The translations under genes and the position numbers were made by a program. From positions 1-29,561 of the forward strand of contig CAXNAD020000106.1 in the NCBI GenBank assembly GCA_964200185.2: DNA of 29,561 bases, read 5' to 3'. This document shows, one piece after another, positions 1 to 10,977 of this stretch. Every line of letters starts with the position of its first letter. The first letter of the stretch is position 1. This stretch comes from Choristocarpus tenellus KU-1152 (Eukaryota; Phaeophyceae). Under the pieces are notes generated by a model that was not told where the DNA came from, searched no databases, and saw only the letters and a list, made by a program, of their open reading frames with translations.

Positions 1-222
1 CCTTTCGCTTTCTCCATTCTAGTGTTTTTTCTTTGGGAGCGCAACCGGATCCACTTTGGTGGGGGGGGGGGGGGTCTACACCAGGGTGTCCATTCGGGCT
101 ATTCCAAGAGAAGTGCGCTTATATTATTCCTCAACACGAGCATCCAAACCACCAGAAAAATCTCGACATGGAAAAATGGGTGCTGAAAGGACAGCCGCCA
201 CCCTCCCCAGATACTTTGAGAT
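1..222. mobile_element. G-run inverted-repeat element (family B), left end cut by the window
   Basis: A run of 16 G from about 60 is followed by GTCTACACCAGG and, at 196-217, by a terminus reading CCCTCCCCAGATACTTT. The same order (G-run, GTCTACACCAGG, an internal A-rich stretch, CAGCCGCCACCC, CAGATACTTT) recurs at 23567-23695, so this is a dispersed repeat. The right terminus is the inverted complement of the AAAGTATCTGGGAGGG terminus seen in that second copy. The left terminus is missing or degraded; bases 1-50 may or may not belong to the element. No protein is encoded, so it would be a non-autonomous (MITE-like) element. Confidence 0.6.
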
Positions 223-1825
223 ACTAGGGCACTAGAGTTTTGTAGTGTGGTGCTTCTACAATTGAATGTGCAACCTACCAATCTTTCTGGCCAATGTTTT
301 ACAGTAGTACTGTGATCTGAAGTCAAGATTTGGTGCAATTGCCAAATGCAACTAATATTTCAATACGAATTCCTGGTCAACACCTGATAAATATCATGAT
401 TCTCACAAGTAGCTGCAACACTTGTTCACCCTTTCAAAATATCTTAGATATCTATTTGAAGTCCACCTTGATTATTCTAAGTGATTTGTTAGGGTGACAA
501 GATTTTGATGGAACATTGGGCATTCACTCTTGTGTCCAAGTTGTGGTCCCTGTGTTCCCAGATTCATCACCAATGCAACATATGGTATAGTATCACCTAT
601 CGATGCGCAACATACGTGTGTAGTATATATGTGATGATGCAATGGCATTGGAGTTACGATGGTCCACATGACTCTTCCAGTGAGATAGATACTCCAGAGT
701 ATTCAGTAAAATAAAAAATAAAAACAATAGGGAGGCGACACGAAAAATTGGTCAGGTCGACAATACCTACTATTCTGGAATACATAAAATGACCCGATAA
801 CTTGCGATTCCGTGATAAAACTCTCTGGGGTATCCTGCCAGAGCTCTCTAGACTCCACGTGGCGACTGTCTGCCTATTCAGACGATTCTAAGTGACATCC
901 ACTTGAAAATGTGTATCGTATCAGGTTGAGCAAGATTTGCAAGTCTCAAAGTCTGATCAACTTACTCTCTGATATCTTTCCCATTTTGACGAACAATACA
1001 AGCATTTTGGCGGTAAAGGAAAGAGTACACTCAGAGAATTTCGCTTTTTGATTGGGAACTTGAACACAACGATGGTTCACAAGGGTTGTCAATTCGTATG
1101 GGTTTTGAGGATACCATGCTGTACAGATTTTAATTTAGCAATCAAAGTTTGCAGGGTGAGGCCTTTTTTTGTCGATCGTTTAGGTTGATCTGAGTCCGTT
1201 CTTCCATACTAAACCAGGAAATCCTGCTGCACTTTCAAATATTAGGTAGTAAATTGTTCTGAGGCAATCTGGGGTTTGGACAGATGGTTGCAGAAATTAC
1301 CAAAAGCGTTGACGGCTATATGTTCGAATTCTATGGTTGCAGGCACAAACCAATATCATATCATCATACCCACATTAAGATCTGACTAGAGCAATTTTTA
1401 TCTTCTCGCTGAGTTTGGGTAGACGAGGTACTAGCACAAGACATTGGTTGATGAAGTAAAGGAACTAAATGGTTGTTTCTGATTAGGGTGAAGTACAATT
1501 TGTGTGCATATATATATAATATGTGTTCGAATATGGAATCAACGAAACACAATTTGTTAACATAGTACTAAAAAAATTATCAAATACTTTACAACCTAAA
1601 CATAATAAAACTAGAAAGGATACCATTATACGTACTAATACGCAGGAGGATTTATGTTCAAATAAAAGAAAAAACAGAAATGCACTATGCTAGATATTGA
1701 ATATCAAAAGTAGTAGGTACATATTCACATTTTATCAACTTCTTGAACAGTCACTTTTCCCCTTGACTGGATCCCCACTTAACTGTTCCCCATGCGAAAT
1801 CCTTATCAATTCAATTAAGCTCGTC
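223..1825. other. Upstream non-coding stretch of the 797-residue gene
   Basis: No convincing coding exon, RNA gene or repeat was recognised here. The open frames are short and of unlikely composition. The stretch should contain the promoter and 5' untranslated region of the gene starting near 1826, and could hide short 5' exons. Pyrimidine-rich stretches ending in AG near 1750 and 1820 are possible splice acceptors. Confidence 0.5.
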
Positions 1826-4219
1826 ATGATCAGCCTGAGCCCACACTTCCTCGGGGTGATGCATCCGCATCTTCACTGCCAGCTGGACAATGCCACTGCG
1901 CTCCTTCGCTTCACCAAAACACCTGCTGAAGCGGTCTTCTGCCTCAACCTCTTTGCTAACATTGTATACCAAAACAAGTGCTGGAATAATGGTGATTTTG
2001 GGGGAATGACAGGAGTGGGGTGCCCCTTGCAGACACTGGCTATATCAGTTGAGCAGATGGCTGGTCGATTTCCAGCTACTGTCCTCACTGCTACTGAAAA
2101 TCCCCTATCACCAAAGGCAGTGCTATTTGCCCTGAGTTTGGGCTGCAGAAATTTTTCTATGGACTGGATTGTTGCAGCACCATTCAACAGCGTACAGCAG
2201 GTCATTCTAGCTCTCACACTGCATGATCACTCCACAGCAAGTGTGGACTCCGAGTTTGGTGGGGAGATAGGCGCGACAACCACTTCAAGCAGTAGAGAAA
2301 GTGATGTGAATGATAACAACTTCGCCCTGGCAAATATCCTTGCGACTGTGATTCATTGCTGGGGCAAAGAGCTTGGAAAGGGTTCTGATCCAAAGCTTGA
2401 TTGGGGCAATAGAGGTCCAACGCAACTCTTGGATGCAACAGTTTCTCGACTTGCCGCAGTTCTTCTCTTAGCCCCAAATGCATTCATTTACATGGCACTC
2501 AAACCAGTCAGTTCAGTCCGTGCTATAATTGACAATGAAGACAATCGTCATGGAACTGGTATTGATCTTCCTACTGCAATCACAAAAACACTTCACAACC
2601 TCTCCAACCGACCACTATCAGTTGCTAGTGGCTGTTGGGAAGGAAAAAGAAGAGCATGGTCAATTTGCATTGCACAGGTCCTTGACCTGGGTCAGAGTTT
2701 CTTGCAAGTTCAATTTGCCATACTCCATTCTACATCTTCGCCAGAAGAGGTTGGTGTCTGCAGCAGGTTCCCCTCCTTACTCAAGAAGGATTTTCTAGCA
2801 CAAGCATGTTGTAGGCTCACAAACAGGGTGTTTGCACTTCCGGTGTCAGAAGAAGAGCGGGATACCATCTATGCACCACTATTCAACCTCCTAACTTCTC
2901 TAATAGGGCTTGTCTTCCTTGTAGGACGGATGAGAACAGTGAATGATGGAGGTGAAAAATGCGAGGATACTGAGTGTGCAATGCTATTGGCAGAAGCGTG
3001 GATCACCATTGCCGAGAGTAGGGTATCATCGGGTACATACCTGGCACAGGCATTGCTTACTTGGAAACCTAAGGCATTTGCTGCCTATCTTCAACTATGC
3101 GCCCTCTCTCACACTGTAGGGCTGCTGGATGACAAGACAGCACCACATGCTGAGTGTCTGCTTCACCCCCCAGCAGAAATCCTGGAGGAGATCCTCCTCA
3201 CAACTGATAGCCCTCAAGTCCAAGGCGAATGTGAGGGAGACGGAGATATATGTCAGACCTCTGCTCAGATACCGCTAGCCATGTTGCAGGCTCAGGCAGC
3301 TCGCTGTGTTGCCTGTGTGGCTAGATTGCGACCCTTCTCACATTGGCAGGTCCAGTCCCTGCAACTGGCACTCCAGGGGGTTGCCAGCAACTATGGTGAG
3401 AGAGTGATTGGCATGGATACAGCGATTGCGGCTCTTCAGGGAATGCAAGCTCTTTGGGAAGCATACAAAGATGAGATCTGCTGGACAAACCTTCAAGGCC
3501 AGCCTTGGCACCCTTTTGTGCTGGAGTGTTGTGCTGAGAAGGCATCATGGATGATAGCAGGTAGCATTGGTAGTGACTTAGAGAGACATAGGCACCACGC
3601 TGTGCTCCTCCTTCTGTCTTCTGTTGTGTGCTTTGCAGAGGGTCAGGTCCATGGAAGCCTTTCTCCTTCTATTCAAGGATGCAGGATCAGAATAACAGAG
3701 TCTGCTGAGAATAGTCTAATTGACTGCCTTTCTGTCATTACCAGTCAAGTGTCGACCAGGAATCACAACAAGTATCAGGTAGAGGAAAACAATGTGAACT
3801 GTGTCGCCAATCACAATGGTGTGGTGATGGGTGACAGGGAGGAACAGCTCCACTGGGAGGTGTTGACAAAGTTGGCAAATTTATTGGCACAGCAGGTGCC
3901 ACACAACAATTCCAAAATTACTCGAAGAATCTTTGACACCTTTTCTAAAGCCAAGAATGCTGCAGAAACCACATTGCAGCTTTGGAGTACTATGGAGGAG
4001 AACTGGGTCCCTGGGGCTGAATGGGAGTCGTTATTTCAGTGCAATTCAGGCATTTTGTTCGTGACTTCTCAGGGGTGGAATGACTTTTTCTGTTGTGAAT
4101 CGACACAAACTGCAAAGACCATACAACAATTGGCAGCACAGACTCTTAGAATATGTAGTTCTTTCTCTGAGGTTGAGACTGGAGATGGCATTTTGGAACC
4201 AGAGCTGGTATCACAGTAG
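1826..4219 (+). CDS. Unrecognised large protein, intronless open frame of 797 codons
   Basis: A single uninterrupted frame runs from an in-frame stop at 1691 to the TAG at 4217-4219. The first ATG in it is at 1826; the next is at 1859. From 1826 the product is about 797 residues. The sequence is rich in Leu, Ala and Cys and alternates short helical, often hydrophobic segments with polar linkers, for example an acidic stretch near 200-220 and another near 500. This resembles a helical-repeat (ARM/HEAT-like) fold, but I see no signature motif, signal peptide, clear transmembrane segment or catalytic site, so no function is assigned. Unlike the other genes here it has no visible intron within 2.4 kb. 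The frame is open upstream of the ATG, so it may be the large 3' exon of a longer gene entered through an acceptor near 1750-1820. Coding status is well supported by length; identity is unknown. Confidence 0.8.
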   Translation: MISLSPHFLGVMHPHLHCQLDNATALLRFTKTPAEAVFCLNLFANIVYQNKCWNNGDFGGMTGVGCPLQTLAISVEQMAGRFPATVLTATENPLSPKAVLFALSLGCRNFSMDWIVAAPFNSVQQVILALTLHDHSTASVDSEFGGEIGATTTSSSRESDVNDNNFALANILATVIHCWGKELGKGSDPKLDWGNRGPTQLLDATVSRLAAVLLLAPNAFIYMALKPVSSVRAIIDNEDNRHGTGIDLPTAITKTLHNLSNRPLSVASGCWEGKRRAWSICIAQVLDLGQSFLQVQFAILHSTSSPEEVGVCSRFPSLLKKDFLAQACCRLTNRVFALPVSEEERDTIYAPLFNLLTSLIGLVFLVGRMRTVNDGGEKCEDTECAMLLAEAWITIAESRVSSGTYLAQALLTWKPKAFAAYLQLCALSHTVGLLDDKTAPHAECLLHPPAEILEEILLTTDSPQVQGECEGDGDICQTSAQIPLAMLQAQAARCVACVARLRPFSHWQVQSLQLALQGVASNYGERVIGMDTAIAALQGMQALWEAYKDEICWTNLQGQPWHPFVLECCAEKASWMIAGSIGSDLERHRHHAVLLLLSSVVCFAEGQVHGSLSPSIQGCRIRITESAENSLIDCLSVITSQVSTRNHNKYQVEENNVNCVANHNGVVMGDREEQLHWEVLTKLANLLAQQVPHNNSKITRRIFDTFSKAKNAAETTLQLWSTMEENWVPGAEWESLFQCNSGILFVTSQGWNDFFCCESTQTAKTIQQLAAQTLRICSSFSEVETGDGILEPELVSQ

Positions 4220-4747
4220 GATGTGTTGTGATTGGTTTCTCTGATCTAAATTTGGTATCTAAGTAATTGGTATGACCCACGATCAGAGAGAGAGACCTGC
4301 AGCATTAGTTCCATCACAACGTTTTCCTATAGCGAGAAATTCGAGAAAGGTTGATCTGTCCTTGATAAACTGTAGAACATGTCTTAGGAATACTTTCACT
4401 AACTGTCATCTTCCGTGTGAGTCTGCATCATTTTCCTTTCGCCTTTTGTGTTCTTATTGACTTTTCTCTCACTAGTGGCAAATATCTCAGCAATATTATG
4501 GGACGATATCTATAAATCTATGGCGGCTATTGTATGGCATGACATAGTACCATTCCATTCTAGACTTAATCACCATGGTCTATTTTGTGAAGGGTAATAA
4601 TGATTTTATCTTTTTGAACCAACTTATGTGGGCACAGAAGTCTTGACTTTAGTACTGCCTGTTGTTCACTGTACAAGTCCAAATTGTATAGGAGAAAATT
4701 AGGTGCCCTATTTTAAACTGGATTTTCGTGCAAATCTCCTTCCCTTC
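4220..4747. other. Downstream of the 797-codon gene, nothing recognised
   Basis: AT-rich sequence that should hold the 3' untranslated region and terminator of the plus-strand gene. No canonical AATAAA close to the stop was seen, and no exon, repeat or RNA gene was recognised. Confidence 0.4.
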
Positions 4748-5658
4748 TTAGGTTGAGCAAATATATGTAGTACAGACGTTTCTCAAAAATGGGTGGTCTT
4801 CGATGTAGGTCCACATTCCTGAAATAATTAGCTTGAAGTATATCTGTCCAACTGGTACTACAAATAAGACAGACAATGATCGGTTAAACCCAATGTTCAA
4901 TTGCATACTCCGATGAATGTTCTGCTTCCCCAAGTTCACGACTTTGAAGTATACACAGTATTGGCATGTATAGACGCACTAGCACTATATTATCCCACTG
5001 GACATCAAAGCCCTAAAAATGTGCTACCCTCTGCACTGTTGCTACTACTACTGTAATTCAGAATACACGGTACCAATGCATAATGCTTTCCTCCCTGTTC
5101 GGGAGTGTAGAGAACATAGAAGGGGACATCAGTCAACTCAACTAGTGATCTGCTATCATCATTCATGAAGCCCCTCTGCTCGGATGAACTCCATGATGAG
5201 ACAGAGAGAAAATGTTCAGGTTTTGTGCTGTCGAGGTTGCTGCATGGAGTACAATCGTGGCAAGATGTCTCCGTCTACCTTCTCAACGCCTCATTAGCAT
5301 CAACTAATATCATCCTATCCTTTCGATTTTCATCTAATTTTGTCTATGTTTGGGTGGGGACTGGCGTAGTGATTCCATCAAAATCTATTCCCTTGGCAAG
5401 TGGAAAGTGGTCTCTAGCAATGAAACCCAGAGTGAACCCTAAAAGTTCATTTTTTTTTACTTCTCACTTGATGGATCTATTTTGGCAAACAGATTTATCT
5501 TTGCAATCTCCAGCTGTTTCTTTTCAGTTGCCCTCTTAAAAAATAGGTACGAAGTAATGCACAAAGGATCACGATTGTTTGTATTCTGGAGTCCTTTCTT
5601 ATGATTTGTGGTTACAATTTGCCTGCACTATCTTGGTAACCTTTTCCCTACTTTTTCT
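4748..5658 (-). pseudogene. Fragmented minus-strand reading frames, possible decayed or unresolved gene
   Basis: Several minus-strand frames read like protein and join at splice-like borders: 5629-5658 (10 codons, donor GTGCAG), 5468-5534 (KKQLEIAKINLFAKIDPS; donor GTGAGA), then 5347-5438 (FTLGFIARDHFPLAKG) after a 29-nt gap bounded by GT and AG. The same frame goes on past a TAG at 5344-5346 (KLDENRKDRMIL), past another TAG at 5275-5277, and stays open for 89 codons to a TGA at 5005-5007, including LTDVPFYVLYTPEQGGKHY. A different frame at 4748-4939 is also protein-like with a hydrophobic middle. I do not recognise the family. Either the stops mark a pseudogene, or very short introns remove them. 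No start codon was found; the MITE at 5761-6020 lies just upstream. The coding nature is an inference from composition and splice phase. Confidence 0.35.
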
Positions 5659-5760
5659 CTGTTGAAAATTGATTGACTTCCAGCATGTAAGCGAAACTAG
5701 GCACAGCAACAAACAAATCCAAACAAATACCCTGAGCAATAAATATAGTTATGAATTAAC

Positions 5761-6020
5761 GAGCCCAAGTATCTTAGAGGGTAGAGCCGCGTCCATTTGG
5801 GGGCCAAAATCCAATGCTGCAATTTTGATGTAACCTTAGCTATCATTTTTGTTAGGAGATATCAACATCCCTGTTCCGGGTACTTATTTCCATAACGTAT
5901 ACATTTTACCTACTCCGAAATAATTTCGGAGCAGGTAAAATGTCATTAAAAACATGTGGGCAGTTAAGCCCCAAATGAACAAACAGGGGAAAACTCGTAC
6001 CCTCCAAGATACTTTTGCTC
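5761..6020 (-). mobile_element. MITE family A, copy 1 (260 bp, TSD TAAC)
   Basis: Terminal inverted repeats begin GAGC and share AAGTATCTTAGAGGGTA at the left and its complement TACCCTCCAAGATACTT at the right. The copy is flanked by TAAC at 5757-5760 and TAAC at 6021-6024, a perfect 4-bp target duplication. Near its middle (5901-5943) is a second palindrome with arms of about 20 nt, core TACTCCGAAA / TTTCGGAGCAGGTA. It is inverted relative to the copies at 14046 and 16015. No reading frame for a transposase is present, so it must be mobilised in trans. Confidence 0.88.
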
Positions 6021-6197
6021 TAACATTGAACGCAATTGGGCAATAAATGAACACGATCAACACAAAAAGGTGGATAGAGCTCTACAGCTCCATGTGCAAC
6101 CATCCTCTGTCAGAACACCTCAGGCCTAATCAATAATCTAAGGGCTATTTAAAACCATTCTCCAGGCAATTGCACAGCTTAAGGGAAGGCTTGAATG

Positions 6198-9100
6198 CTA
6201 TTGTAGGCGAGTTTTAACCATTTGTACATAACTGTGGTCAGATCCAAGGCATACATCAAGGTTTTCCACTGCTTCTTGAGCACACTGGGTGAATGCATTG
6301 TTCCAAATTTGTTGCTCCCCTTCTGTACTTGTCCGCAGACTTGATGCCATGGTTGCTGCCGATAACCAATACATACCTGCTTTGACACTGAATCGTACAT
6401 AATTTTTGAGGTCAGTGGAAACGGCCACAAGTGCATGAAAGGAAAATTCTCTTTGGAGACCACGCTTTGTTGCATTCAAAGCAACCACTAAAGAAGCCAG
6501 CTTGATGCTGATAGCCGATTTCACATCGTGATGACCTTTGATATACAAGCATCCTTGTTGTAAGAGCTCCAACTCATGATCTCGAAACTTGACCCTGGTG
6601 TTGGATAGCGGAGTAGAAAGCTGTGTCAACAGTAACAATGAACACCCCCCCTAAGAAGTGTGATGCTGAAGATATTTCCTTCTAATGACACTGAATTCAA
6701 GCCTTGAGGTACATGATGCTAAACGCAATCCTTACACCAGTGCCATGGCCAATATCGTTTTAGTCTTTAGGATGCATTCGTCTGGCAACCTCATCTATCT
6801 CTGTACCATGCCATCACTCTTTTGCATAATAACAAACGTTTCTTTGGTGCATCTATTCAGTAGTGATCTGCAGTTGATGAGGGCATTTGGATAGTTGAGA
6901 GGAGATTGTGGGTTCAAGAAAGGCAGTACTAGGCATAATTCTGGTAGCAAATATAATGAGGGTTCAGCTGTGCATCAGAGCCCTCACAAGCACTACTTCT
7001 CCACTGAAGGTTTTTGCCAACTCTTGTGTAGCTTACATTTTGCTCTCCCAAGCAGAACATTCTGCAGTCCAGTTTGCAAACTACAGCTCTGATGCTCTCA
7101 ATCTCTAAAACGCCCCCAAAAAATCCAGAGAATGTAAAATAGACTACGAATGAGAATGCAAGGATATCATTGAGGAGGTCTTGGGGACCTTGCAAAGTGA
7201 AAGGAGGAGTTTGCAACCTGAGCTGAAGTAGACACTACCACACCAAGGGCAGTCCCCACAATGCAATGCTAGGTTTCATTGTACTTTATTATGAGGTAAA
7301 AAGACAGCAATGACATTGGTCTATTGTAGTAATCACTGTTCTAATAAATCTATGTAGACGTACTTTCAGTGGGGTTGCTGACTACATCATGCTGGGAAAG
7401 TAATTTCAATATCACAATGTGGACTCAGCACCAACAAGGTGGAGTCTTTCATGGTGGAAAAAAGTCTGAGATCTGAGATCTGGGAGGGAAACAATTTGAT
7501 ATTTTTGAACAAGAACTGCTCATTGGGGTTGATGAGACAGTGCAATTGTCTTCTCAAATCTATCTCTTGGATTTTGGCTGCGCGAAATTTCCAGACTACC
7601 CTTTTTTCGAAATTAGCATCTGAGAAGACAAGCATCCGATGACTGACTAATGAGCGATATTTCTTCCACAATATAAAAAGCTGATGCTCTCTCAGATCTC
7701 AGTTCTTGGAGTACTTTCTCCAAGAAAGACTCAGCCTGATGTCAGTAGAACATTGAAGAGAGGTGGCTCGTCTGTGTTGGAACATCTTCACCAGTGGTGA
7801 GCAAGGGTGCACAGTAGCAGACTTTGAATCCCCACTCTTAAGATCCTCAGAGTATTCATCACTGTAGTTGAAATCTTTCAAGCCCTCCACAAACAAACAC
7901 CATTGTGCATAGCACACATCCCACTAATTGTCGGATCATCTCCTACCTCTCACCAACAAGCACAATTTCAAGTGACTTGAAAAGATGTCAAGGATTACAA
8001 AAAAAAGTGGGCCAGCTTAAGGTGTCCATGTGCAACTTTCTCTGAAAGCAATTGCAATTAGTTTAACATCAGCAGGTGATTGTTCATCTCTTTCTTCCAA
8101 CAATCCAATTAAGCGGCAGTACAGAGAACAGCCTCTGGTGCTCAAATTTCGATTTCCAGTCTCTTCCAGTTGTTCTACATAGGAAAACAAACAATTCACA
8201 GTTCATGGTATGGATAAAATGTCTGGGACACTAAAAGCAGCATTTCGGTAGGGCACTGATCAAAATATTCTCGGGGAGTTTTCTCAAATATAAAAGGTGC
8301 TTGCAGCAATAGGTGAAATATTGAATACCTGATAAAGCAATGTTACACACACTGCTGAAGTCACCAAGAAAAGTAGGGGTATTCACCTTTCTCCTGCATA
8401 ATGTCCATAAGAGAAGAAAAGCTGCTCCATGTTGTACAAGAGTTGTAGGGCTGTTGCGTCACTGCTGCCTCCTTGTTCAGGGATAGGTGGGATATCACCA
8501 GTCTTGCACCTGGGGCAGTGGCATTCAAAACCCCACATTTGTTGAAGCAGACCCCGCCGTTCCTAAACATCCAAGAAGGCAAAGGGACAAGTAAGGGCAA
8601 TACACATTGGAGATATTACATGATGGGCAGGTTGAACAATTTTCCAGATTTGGTTGGGGCATTAAAACCCCCATCAGGGTTTAACAAGGCTCCAGCAAGA
8701 GGACAGGCGTATGGACTTGACCTCTATCCCTCATGCCAGTTCTCCAAAAAAATGGGCATGCAAGCAGGAGGATTGATTCAACTGCCCCACTCAACCTTGA
8801 AGCAACTTTCTTCCTCTCCCACTCACATCTTTTGGATACTTGAGGACATCAATATCTAAGTAGTTGTAGTTGACCTCATCACCCTGATATATGTCTGTTG
8901 TTGCCATCATGACCAAGACAGGAACACCATCAATGACACGAATGTGACCTTCTATATTGGGTTGGCATGAGTGGTTCAAAACAGCTGCATCGGGATAAAG
9001 TCCTAAACATTGCTTCTTGGAAGTCATGGGGTTCGTCCATAGATGGTTGCAGTTTCGCTGTACCCTTTTTGCCCAGGAATGGCATATTTGTAGAAGGCAA

Positions 9101-10185
9101 GAGCAGAGCAGAGGAGGATGAACAGTAGCATATCAGAAGCCAATGGCAAGGCAGGGGTTGGGAGAGGAGGTAAGGATTAGAGGGCACACACACACATACC
9201 CAATTGAAGGATTTCTTGGCACAATGCTATCATATATCCAATTACGTGAGCTCAACTAGTTATAATGACCGCAGGAAGAAAAGAGTCTTTGTTGTTTAAC
9301 CAGGTATGGATTCCATGGAAAACTCCACCCAAAACAGAACACTTGTATCAAGGGCCCCAATCAAAAGCTGGAGATCATATGATGAGGGACAGAGAGCAGG
9401 GAGGTCAAGCAAACTCTCTTCAATTGCTACCTCTGAACTCAGACATATATCGTTGGGAATCTGCACCAGCCCAGTATAAACTGATTACATCATCAGAGTG
9501 ACAACGTCTCTCTAGATATCCCTCACTGTTTCATACTTCACATTTATACTGACTATACCATGAGCACTTTGGAGATTGTGGAGATGTGATAGGGAAGGGG
9601 GAGTCGAATGATACTGCTGACACCCAGGACTTACCTGATGTAGTGCATTGCAAATTCATCATGCTGCAAACCCTCCACCAACTCTGGAGGCAGTCTCTTC
9701 CAGATTTCTTTAATAGCACTTAAGATATTTTGTGCAGAACCGGTTTGAGTTCCTTCATCGAGTGATAGGAAGCGTTCCCATAGCTTGTCTTCGATCAGGC
9801 CCTCCTTCCTCTGAGCCAGGCATTTTATCACCAATCGCAATATAAGGCGGTCAATCTTGACTTTCTTATTCGGCGGGATGTTCTTCATTACGGTGCATAT
9901 CCACTTGTGCGTGTGGTTTGAGGCTGCAAGGCAACTCTCATTGCAAAACACGAGGCCGCAACGTTGAGGGCACTCTATCAGTGTGGTCGCGTCTTTTGTC
10001 AGAGACCGGAAGGTGAAGCAACCGGAGCAGCTGCGCCTATCATCCAACACGATAGCCCCTACTGGTTGGGCCCTCATGACCTCCGTGCCTGCAGTAATAT
10101 TGACATCCGCCACAGCATGCCTTCCAATCTCTGGAGTTTTCTTGCACTTCGTAAGGCGCAATATACCCCCAGGCAACTCCCACAT
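6198..10185 (-). CDS. SMYD-family SET/MYND protein lysine methyltransferase, multi-exon
   Basis: Exons on the minus strand, joined by phase: 9635-10185, 8827-9064, 8387-8562, 8200-8328, one from 8134 to about 8050, one ending at 7792, one from 7735 to about 7620, and the last at 6198-6620 ending in TAG. A small exon ending near 7044 (donor GTAAGC) is possible. From the chosen ATG the first SET half carries GRHAVADVNITAG (21-33). A MYND zinc finger follows with C53, C56, C72, C76, C81, C85, H91/H93 and C97. The second SET half has NHSC at 214-217 and GDEVNYNYLD at 245-254, and the post-SET motif CHCPRC is at 277-282. NHSC and the tyrosines form the cofactor and lysine site in this family, so it is probably active. 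The last exon encodes a helical tail. SMYD enzymes methylate histone or cytosolic lysines; the substrate is unknown. The frame is open up to an ATG at 10557; I chose 10185 because family members start just before the SET domain. The exact subfamily is not assigned. Confidence 0.9.
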
Positions 10186-10977
10186 ATGATCTTTTGCCTG
10201 TTCAATCCTTGTCTTTCCCGAACGTGATCGCCCAGGCCGCTTTTTGGGTGCAATAAGCAGCACAAGCTCGTCTTGAAACGCCCATAAGGTCTCTGGTTCG
10301 CAACCTCTCCGTAACGGTAAGATCGTAATCAGTATGACATTGGCCTCCACAATGTGATTGGTAACACTGCAGCACAGTAAGCTAGGCTTGTGGAGAACCT
10401 GGTGCGCAGGGTTTGGGAACACGGAGTAATGAATATATCTAGAAGTGGTACACAAGACTGTAGTAACATAGAGATAAATAGAAGCCTTAAAGTGTACTGG
10501 GCGAAGAGGAACAGGGGTGTGCAGATTGAAGCCAACAAGTCTGTGGGATACCGACATTGATGCTCACCATATGACCCAAAGGGAATTTTTTTTCTATAGA
10601 CTCCGCAATCTTCTCCATTCCTTGCCATCGGGCACCGACACTGCTCATTGCACAGTTGATTAAGCTGTCAGAGTAGATTGGGCTTTGACAATAACAATAT
10701 CCTCAAACCACAATAGTTGACATGATCGGGGTTTGTTATACTGTATGTAAGCCTTACTTAATCTCACAAACTAAATCTACAAAAAAGAATCGTGCAACGG
10801 TAAGGATCTCCTCCGCTTCCGATCCACAATCCACACAAGATCGAGGGTGCCATACACGAACTCATCAAGTGATCCTTATTCTGAGGTGTTTCTATCTGCC
10901 AGTGGGAATATATCGGACTCACCAGTAGCCTACTGTTGTCTGAAGATTCTGTAGGTCCTGGGAGTGGCGGTAGGGAA
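10186..10977. promoter_or_regulatory. Shared upstream region of the divergent SMYD and CEP83 genes
   Basis: The minus-strand SMYD gene and the plus-strand CEP83 gene start head to head about 790 bp apart, or about 420 bp apart if SMYD begins at the in-frame ATG at 10557. Both promoters and 5' untranslated regions must lie here, possibly as one bidirectional promoter. No TATA box or known ciliary promoter element was confidently recognised. This is an inference from gene arrangement. Confidence 0.5.

Noticed and set aside
33-227. 64-codon open frame at the left edge
   Set aside because: It lies inside the family B repeat and crosses its G tract; composition is repeat-driven.
1697-1825. Start of the 797-codon gene at 1697
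   Set aside because: The codon there is TTG, not ATG; nuclear genes rarely start at TTG, so the first ATG (1826) or an upstream spliced exon is preferred.
5165-5539. 124-codon plus-strand open frame
   Set aside because: Its product looks random, while the opposite strand of the same interval carries several pieces with coding character and splice-like borders.
8175-8199. A 25-nt intron in SMYD using the acceptor CTATGTAG
   Set aside because: It leads to a frame that ends after about 30 codons. The same donor joined to CACCAG at 8135 gives a 65-nt intron and an open, better-looking exon.
10936-10977. Start of CEP83 at 10936
   Set aside because: Also TTG. The first ATG of the frame is at 10978 and leaves the coiled coil intact.
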